DNA from: JBMYTN01 sp049604415
Lineage (GTDB): Bacteria > Pseudomonadota > Alphaproteobacteria > Rhodospirillales > Rhodospirillaceae
DNA: 64,000 nucleotides
Assembly: GCA_049604415.1 (NCBI GenBank)
Contig: JBMYTN010000003.1
Coordinates: forward strand, 62,001-126,000
Direction of reading: 5' to 3'
This document shows positions 58,608 to 64,000 of the stretch, in pieces. The translations under genes were made by a program, and so were the position numbers. The notes under the pieces are model-generated. The model did not search any database, was not told the origin of the DNA, and worked only from the letters and a program-made list of their open reading frames with translations. Positions within the stretch are counted from its first letter, which is position 1. Each line of letters begins with the position of its first letter.

Positions 58608-61600
58608 TCCGCAGGACTCCTGGCGCCAGTGCCGGTGGCAATGGGATCGGGAGCGCTGTCCAGCTCCTGCTGCAAGCGCTGTTCTGCATCGGCCCGGGGT
58701 TTGGACAGCGGGGCGAGCAGGGCATAAAACACCGGGGCCAGGAACAGGGTGAACAGGGTGGCGAAGCCCAAGCCGCCGAACACCACCCAGCCAATGGCAT
58801 GGCGGCTTTCCGCCCCGGGACCGGTCGACAGCACCAGCGGCAGGCCACCGAGCACCGTGGAGAGCATGGTCATCATCACTGGGCGCAGGCGGACCACGGC
58901 GGCCTCGCGCACCGCTTCGGAGACGCTGCGTCCGGCATCGCGCAGCTGATTGGCAAATTCGACAATCAGAATGCCGTTTTTGGCCATCAGCCCAATCAAC
59001 ATGATCAAGCCGATCTGGCTGTAAATATTCAAAGAGGTGCCGGTCAGCGCCAGGGCATAGATCGCCGCCGCCAGACCGAACGGCACCGTCAGCACCACCA
59101 CCAAGGCGCTGGTCAGGCTTTCAAACTGTGCCGCCAGCACCAGCAACACCACCAGAATGGCGATGGCGAAGGTCAGTTGCACCTCGCGGGAGGTTTCCTC
59201 CAGCACGGCGGCCTCGCCAACCATTTCCACCGAAAAGCCCGGCGGCAGCATCTCATTGGCCAGGGCATAGATGCCGCTGACCGCCTCGGCCAGGGTGAAA
59301 CCGTCGGACAATTCAGCATCGACCTCAATGGCGCGCTTTTGTCCGATACGGTCCAGCTCGGCGGCGATGCCTTCCTCGCGGATGGTGACCACGGCGGATA
59401 GCGGGATCATCCGCCCTTCAGCCCCGGCGACGAATAGATTTTCCAGATCACCGGGATCATTGATCGCCCCTGAGACCGATTGCAGCAGGATCGGCACCGC
59501 GCGGTCGTCGATATTCAGCTCGGCGACCTCATAGCCATCGACCATGGCCCGCAAAGTGTCCCGCAGACCCTCCACCGGCACGCCGAGATCTTCCGCCTTG
59601 CGCCGGTCAACCCGGATAGTCAGCTGTGGTTGGGTTGGTTCATAGGACAGGCGGAGGTTATTGACCCCGGGCATCTCGTCCTGCAGCCGCTCGATGAAGA
59701 CATCGGAGGCTTCAGCGATGGCCGGGTAACGTGGGCCTTGGACGGCAAAGCGCAGGCCGCCCGCACTGGTCCCACGCAGGTTTAAGCTGTTGCCCGAGCC
59801 CACCCAGACCGTGGCTCCGGGGGGCGAGCCGATTAGGGCACGCACCCGATCCCTGATCTCGAACTGGCTTTCGTCGCGCTGATCCCAAGGGGCCAGGGGC
59901 AAGGACAAGAAAGCCCGGTTCGGATCCCAGCGCCCGACGATGGCATAAACACCGGTGATCAGGCCTTCCTCGACCAAGGGAGCGACCACGTCTTCCACCC
60001 GAGACACCTGGCGGTCGATATAATCGATGCCAACCCCATCGGGTCCCTTCATCGAGACAAAGAGGAACCCGCGATCCTCCGGCGGCACCAGTTCCTGATC
60101 CAGGGTTTGGTAAACGCCCCAGGCCAAACCGGCCCCCAAGACGCTGACCCCAAGCACCACCCAGGGCGCGGCCAAGGCACGGTCGAGCAGATTGGCATAA
60201 AGGCTGGCCAAGCGCCGCCCCGTTCGGGCCAGCAGATGGGGTGAGGGCTCTGGTGGAATCTCTTCCCTTGATTTGGGCGAGGACGGCAATTTGGAGGCCA
60301 TCATCGGGGCCAGAGTCAGGGCGACGAAAGAAGAAATCGCCATGGCGATGGCCAGCACAAAGCCGAATTCGGTGAACAGCCGCCCAGCCATGCCCGGCAG
60401 GAAGGCGATGGGGACGAAGACGGAGACCAGGGTGGCGGTGGTGGCCAGCACGGCGAAGAACACCTGGCGTGCCCCAAGCACCGCTGCGGCATAGGCCCCA
60501 TGGCCTTGAGCCTTCATGCGCTGGATGTTTTCCAGCACCACAATGGCGTCATCGACGATCATCCCAGTGGCCAGCACCAAGGCCAGCAGGGTCAGAATGT
60601 TGATGGAAAAGCCCAGGCCCCAGATCGCTGCCACTGTGCCGACTAGGGCGACGGGAATGGTCACCGCCGGGATCAGGGTTGGGCGCAAAGCACCCAAAAA
60701 CAGCCATAGGATCCCAACCACAATCGCGGTGGTCAGCAGCAGGGTTCGCAGCACCTCGTTCACCGAGCCCTGAATGAACAGGGCGTCATCGGAGGTCACC
60801 TGGAGCCGGGCATCCCCAAGCCTGGCATTCAGGCGCTCGACGGCGGCGTGGACGCCCTCGGAAATCGCAATGGTGTTGGACCGGGCCTGACGGATGATGT
60901 TCATGCCCACCACGGTTTGGCCATCCAGGCGGACCATGCTGACCGGATTGGCCGGGCCTTTGACCACCCGGGCCACATCGCCCAGGCTGACGTTGTCGCG
61001 CAGTTCCAGACGCTCGATCTCATCGGCCTCGGTCACTGTGGCATCGGCGCGGACGATCAACAATTGGTCGTCGGATTTAAAACTGCCCGCAGGGACATCA
61101 AACTCCGCATGCTCCAACACGGCGGCGACATCTTGGATGGTCAGCCCATAGCTGGCCAAACGCAGCGGGTCGACCAGCACCCGGAGCACTTGCTCCCGGT
61201 CGCCAAACAGATCCACCGTGGCGACCCCGGGCACAGAGGCCAAGTTGGGGGCGATGTCATCTTCGGCCAAACGGGTCAGGTCCTGAACCGACAGGCTGTC
61301 ACTGGTCAGGGCGACCCGAAGCACGGGCGAGGCATCCGCATCGGCTTTGACCACGGTGACGTCTTCGACACCGGAGGGCAATCGGCGCTCCGCCGAGGCC
61401 ACGGCTTCGCGCACATCCGCCGCAGCGGTGTTCAGATCCACATCGGGATGGAAGCTGACCCGGATGCGCAGATTGTTTTCTTCACTGGAGCTGCGGATCT
61501 CCTGCACCCCGGAGACCCGGGCCACGGCCCCTTCGAGGACGCTGGTGGCTTGGGCATCGACGGTTTCTGGGGCCGCCCCGGGCCAATTGGCCCGCACCGT

Positions 61601-61780
61601 GACCACTGGACGGTCCACATTGGGCAGCTCCCGGACCTCAACCCCGGTGATGGCAGCCAGACCAGCCAGGATGATCAGCAGATTGACCACCACGATCAGG
61701 ACCGGTCGGCGCACCGCCAGGGCTGGCAGGCCAGAGGCCCGATTGGCCAAGGCCGTTCTCGGGCGGGGTGCCGCACTCAT
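58604..61780 (-). CDS. RND multidrug efflux transporter, inner membrane
   Basis: A 1058-residue AcrB/MexB-type (HAE-1-like) transporter with twelve helices and two large periplasmic loops. TGVEVRELPNVDRPVVTV, LATGMIVDDAIVVLENIQR (with the proton-relay Asp pair) and GLMAKNGILIVEFANQLRD are the family signatures. It exports drugs or other amphiphiles using the proton gradient. It begins with an ATGA overlap on the adaptor stop. Substrates are unknown. Confidence 0.93.
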   Translation of the reverse strand: MSAAPRPRTALANRASGLPALAVRRPVLIVVVNLLIILAGLAAITGVEVRELPNVDRPVVTVRANWPGAAPETVDAQATSVLEGAVARVSGVQEIRSSSEENNLRIRVSFHPDVDLNTAAADVREAVASAERRLPSGVEDVTVVKADADASPVLRVALTSDSLSVQDLTRLAEDDIAPNLASVPGVATVDLFGDREQVLRVLVDPLRLASYGLTIQDVAAVLEHAEFDVPAGSFKSDDQLLIVRADATVTEADEIERLELRDNVSLGDVARVVKGPANPVSMVRLDGQTVVGMNIIRQARSNTIAISEGVHAAVERLNARLGDARLQVTSDDALFIQGSVNEVLRTLLLTTAIVVGILWLFLGALRPTLIPAVTIPVALVGTVAAIWGLGFSINILTLLALVLATGMIVDDAIVVLENIQRMKAQGHGAYAAAVLGARQVFFAVLATTATLVSVFVPIAFLPGMAGRLFTEFGFVLAIAMAISSFVALTLAPMMASKLPSSPKSREEIPPEPSPHLLARTGRRLASLYANLLDRALAAPWVVLGVSVLGAGLAWGVYQTLDQELVPPEDRGFLFVSMKGPDGVGIDYIDRQVSRVEDVVAPLVEEGLITGVYAIVGRWDPNRAFLSLPLAPWDQRDESQFEIRDRVRALIGSPPGATVWVGSGNSLNLRGTSAGGLRFAVQGPRYPAIAEASDVFIERLQDEMPGVNNLRLSYEPTQPQLTIRVDRRKAEDLGVPVEGLRDTLRAMVDGYEVAELNIDDRAVPILLQSVSGAINDPGDLENLFVAGAEGRMIPLSAVVTIREEGIAAELDRIGQKRAIEVDAELSDGFTLAEAVSGIYALANEMLPPGFSVEMVGEAAVLEETSREVQLTFAIAILVVLLVLAAQFESLTSALVVVLTVPFGLAAAIYALALTGTSLNIYSQIGLIMLIGLMAKNGILIVEFANQLRDAGRSVSEAVREAAVVRLRPVMMTMLSTVLGGLPLVLSTGPGAESRHAIGWVVFGGLGFATLFTLFLAPVFYALLAPLSKPRADAEQRLQQELDSAPDPIATGTGARSPAE

Positions 61781-62871
61781 GGGGAGGGCTCCAAAGCCGC
61801 GACCGGGCGTCCATTGCGGACCCGTTGCACGCCCTCGACCACCACCCGATCACCAATGGCCAGATCCCCGCCAACCAGAACCATGCCGTCTTCCCGGCGC
61901 AGAATGTCGATAAAGGCCTGTTCGGCGATGGTCTGATCCGGATCCTCCGGTGATGGCGTCAAGCGCCAGACATAGGCCCCATCCCGGCTCCAGAGCACGG
62001 CGACTTCGGGCACGGCAGGGCGGGCTTCGCCGGGCAGGGACAGTTGGATGGCAAAGGACATCCCCGGGCGCAGGCGGTCGTCCGGGTTGGGCAGCCGGGC
62101 CCGGACCATCAAGGTGCGGGTTTCCGGATCGACCCGGCTGTCCAGGGCCTCCACGGTGCCCTGAAGCGCCCTGTCCGGCTGGCTCCAGGCCTTTAGGGTC
62201 AGTGATGCTCCCGCCTGCAGGGCTTGGGCGAAGGCTTCCGGCAGCTCGAAATCCACATAAAGCTCGGTGCGGTCATCCAGGCTGGCGATCGCCGTATCCG
62301 TATCGACCCGATTGCCGGGATCAATATCCGAGAGACCGATGATGCCATCAAAGGGGGCGATGATGGCGCGGTGCTCCAGGGCAACGGCGGCCCGGGCCTC
62401 GGCGATGCGGGCGCGGGAGAGATCCGTGCGGGCCTCGTCCACCGCGCTGGCAGACACCGCGCCCATGGCGACGGATCGTTCAAACCGGGCCAGCAATTGG
62501 GCGGCCTGTTCGACCTCAACCCGGGCCAGCTCTGCGGCCAGGCGTTCGTCTTCGTCATCCAGGCGCAGCAGCACGGCACCTTGTTTGACCGGCTCTCCAG
62601 TGCGGAACAGAACGGCCTCAACGGTGCCCGAAGCTTTCGGGTAGAGCATCACCGAATGGGCGGCCTGGGCCGTTCCCACCGCCTCGATCTCGCGGCTGGC
62701 GGTCAGGGTTTCGACCGTTGCCACCACCACTTCGGTTGGGCCACCGCCCCGTCCGCCCCAGCCACCGCGCTGATCGCCATCCGCATCGGCCATGCCGGTC
62801 CACAGCCAGGCCCCGGCCGCAGCGAGCCCGGCGATAGCCAGCAAAACAATAACTTGGCGGGCGATGGACAT
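61777..62871 (-). CDS. RND efflux periplasmic adaptor
   Basis: A 364-residue membrane fusion protein of the HlyD/AcrA family. A single N-terminal span (VIVLLAIAGLAAAGAWLW) and a Gly-rich stretch (DQRGGWGGRGGGP) precede the barrel-sandwich domain (YPKASGTVEAVLFRTGEPVKQG; IIAPFDGIIGL) and beta-barrel domain. I start at ATG 62871; the longer frame adds 30 unlikely residues. It is first in the adaptor-transporter-channel operon. Confidence 0.9.
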   Translation of the reverse strand: MSIARQVIVLLAIAGLAAAGAWLWTGMADADGDQRGGWGGRGGGPTEVVVATVETLTASREIEAVGTAQAAHSVMLYPKASGTVEAVLFRTGEPVKQGAVLLRLDDEDERLAAELARVEVEQAAQLLARFERSVAMGAVSASAVDEARTDLSRARIAEARAAVALEHRAIIAPFDGIIGLSDIDPGNRVDTDTAIASLDDRTELYVDFELPEAFAQALQAGASLTLKAWSQPDRALQGTVEALDSRVDPETRTLMVRARLPNPDDRLRPGMSFAIQLSLPGEARPAVPEVAVLWSRDGAYVWRLTPSPEDPDQTIAEQAFIDILRREDGMVLVGGDLAIGDRVVVEGVQRVRNGRPVAALEPSP

Positions 62872-63085
62872 CAGGGCGGATCCGGAAAAAGGTCCCAAAA
62901 ACCAGGGACGTGCCGTAAAATAGGTCCACTGAGAGAAGGGATGTGTTCGGCCAGCCTTCAAGGGCCAGGATTAGAATTCGATACAATCATACCAAACCCT
63001 TTTTTCCCCGATTTACGGGCCTATCTGTCCGAAGGTCCGCCGCAGTGTCGCGCCGCACCAGTCCAGCTGAAAAGTGTCTTGCCTG

Positions 63086-64000
63086 ATGCAATCCCCCCTT
63101 GGTCCCCTGCATATCGCCCGAACCGACTATGGCCAGGCCGACATGCCCCTTCCGGTGAATAGCTTGCCAAATCTGGCCTCGGCGCGGCTGGGGGCAAAGG
63201 TGGTCTCGGTCACCGATGATTTTTTTGCCAAGGCGGATCTGATGCTGGCCGATACGCCGCCACAGTTTGATCCCGACGCCTATGACGATCATGGCAAGGA
63301 AATGGATGGCTGGGAAAGCCGCCGGAAACGGCTGCCGGGGCGCGACCATGCGGTGGTCAGGCTGGCGGTGCCGGGGACCCTGGAGCTGGTCGACATCGAC
63401 ACCAGTTTTTTCACCGGCAATTACCCCTTGGCCGCCGGCTTGGAAGGCTGTCACTGTGCCCCTGGGATGGATCCAGGGCCGGAAACCGCATGGGTCCCCC
63501 TTATCTCCCCGATAGCCCTGCAGGGCGACAGCCATTGTTTGGGGACTATCGTGCATCCGGAGCCCGTGAGCCATGTGCGGCTGACCCAGTTCCCCGATGG
63601 TGGCATTGCGCGGCTTCGGCTTTACGGTCTTCCTGCACCAGCGCCCCATCAGGGCGGGGACGGGCCGGTCAATTTGGCCTCTGTATTGGCAGGAGGGCGG
63701 ATCCTAGGGGTCAGCAACCGGCATTACGGCACGCCCTGGCCGATCCTCTATCCCGATGCGCCAGCGAATATGGGCGATGGCTGGGAAACCGCTCGGCGGC
63801 GCGCGCCGGGCTTTGAGTGGATCCTGATCGGGCTGGGCCAGGCTGGGCATGTGCAGCGCATCGAGCTGGAGACCACCCATTTCAAAGGCAATTACCCCAA
63901 GCTGGTCTCTGTCTCAGCCGCTCCGCTCGATCCGGCTTTGATGGCGCTGCCGGGGGCAGCGATCGCAGCAGAGTCTCTACATTGGACCGAAATCCTGCCC
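63086..64000 (+). CDS. alc: Allantoicase, N-terminal part (runs off the window)
   Basis: The frame from ATG 63086 is open to the last base, giving 305 residues; the end is missing. The family blocks NSLPNLASARLGAKVVSVTDD, DPDAYDDHGKEMDGWESRRKR and VDIDTSFFTGNYP recur in the second half as LASVLAGGRILGVSNRHYG, NMGDGWETARRR and IELETTHFKGNYP, the two-fold repeat of allantoicase. The enzyme splits allantoate to ureidoglycolate and urea in purine degradation. It diverges from the RND operon across 214 bp. Confidence 0.9.
   Translation, partial: MQSPLGPLHIARTDYGQADMPLPVNSLPNLASARLGAKVVSVTDDFFAKADLMLADTPPQFDPDAYDDHGKEMDGWESRRKRLPGRDHAVVRLAVPGTLELVDIDTSFFTGNYPLAAGLEGCHCAPGMDPGPETAWVPLISPIALQGDSHCLGTIVHPEPVSHVRLTQFPDGGIARLRLYGLPAPAPHQGGDGPVNLASVLAGGRILGVSNRHYGTPWPILYPDAPANMGDGWETARRRAPGFEWILIGLGQAGHVQRIELETTHFKGNYPKLVSVSAAPLDPALMALPGAAIAAESLHWTEILP

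Overview
The window is GC-rich, densely coded DNA from an alphaproteobacterium, most likely a Rhodospirillales-type, motile, metabolically versatile one. The evidence is a CtrA gene with a GANTC-rich promoter, a ChpT-type phosphotransferase, a hybrid CheA chemotaxis operon, the ethylmalonyl-CoA pathway trio (mcd, ccr, ecm), 3-hydroxybutyrate dehydrogenase and a form I CO dehydrogenase cluster. No rRNA, tRNA, CRISPR array, insertion sequence or riboswitch was recognised. The assignment rests on protein motifs read by eye, not on a database search.

Layout. 1-7.4 kb: a nucleoside uptake and salvage operon (nucleoside hydrolase fragment, 2-oxoglutarate/Fe oxygenase, BMP-family binding protein, two-domain ABC ATPase, two permeases, cytidine deaminase, TrpF-like protein). 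7.5-8.8 kb: a likely secreted delta-class carbonic anhydrase and a small secreted protein. 8.8-17.7 kb (minus strand): a cox cluster coxC-M-S-L-D-E-F plus a small membrane protein. CoxL carries the AYRCSFR active-site motif of true CO dehydrogenases, and CoxC is an MHYT-LytTR regulator. 18-21.4 kb: secreted and small proteins and a single-domain response regulator. 21.4-23.2 kb: arsH and an ACR3-type arsenite pump. 23.5-29 kb: mcd and ccr on the minus strand, diverging from ecm. 29-33.7 kb: mostly hypothetical proteins (cupin DUF985, DUF1835, TerB-like) and an AEC transporter.

33.6-35.1 kb: an ECF-type cobalt/nickel ATPase and T component (cbiO, cbiQ). 35.1-44.9 kb: fliJ-fliI diverging from ctrA, then cheR-cheB-cheY-cheA-chpT on the minus strand, a motility and cell-cycle block. 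45-48.5 kb: DUF3553 protein, membrane cytochrome c, a membrane protein overlapping moaA, and NAD kinase. 48.5-51.2 kb: eutB and eutC, separated by an inserted lone ParD-type antitoxin flanked by a 25-bp direct repeat. 51.3-54.7 kb: bdhA, patatin-like lipase and an MFS transporter. 54.8-57.1 kb: a SulP-STAS-cyclic-nucleotide-binding fusion. 57.1-62.9 kb: a complete RND efflux operon. The window ends inside an allantoicase gene.

The parts fit a facultative heterotroph that scavenges nucleosides, ureides and ethanolamine, assimilates C2 units through ethylmalonyl-CoA, handles polyhydroxybutyrate, and can gain energy from CO. MoaA supplies molybdenum cofactor for CoxL. Ecm and EutBC both need adenosylcobalamin, which gives CbiQO a plausible role in cobalt supply. 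The observations most worth a second look are the split eutBC operon, the palindromic element that carries the coxM stop codon, the hairpin between coxL and coxD, the dense GANTC cluster before ctrA, and the TrpF-like and 2-oxoglutarate oxygenase genes inside the nucleoside operon.
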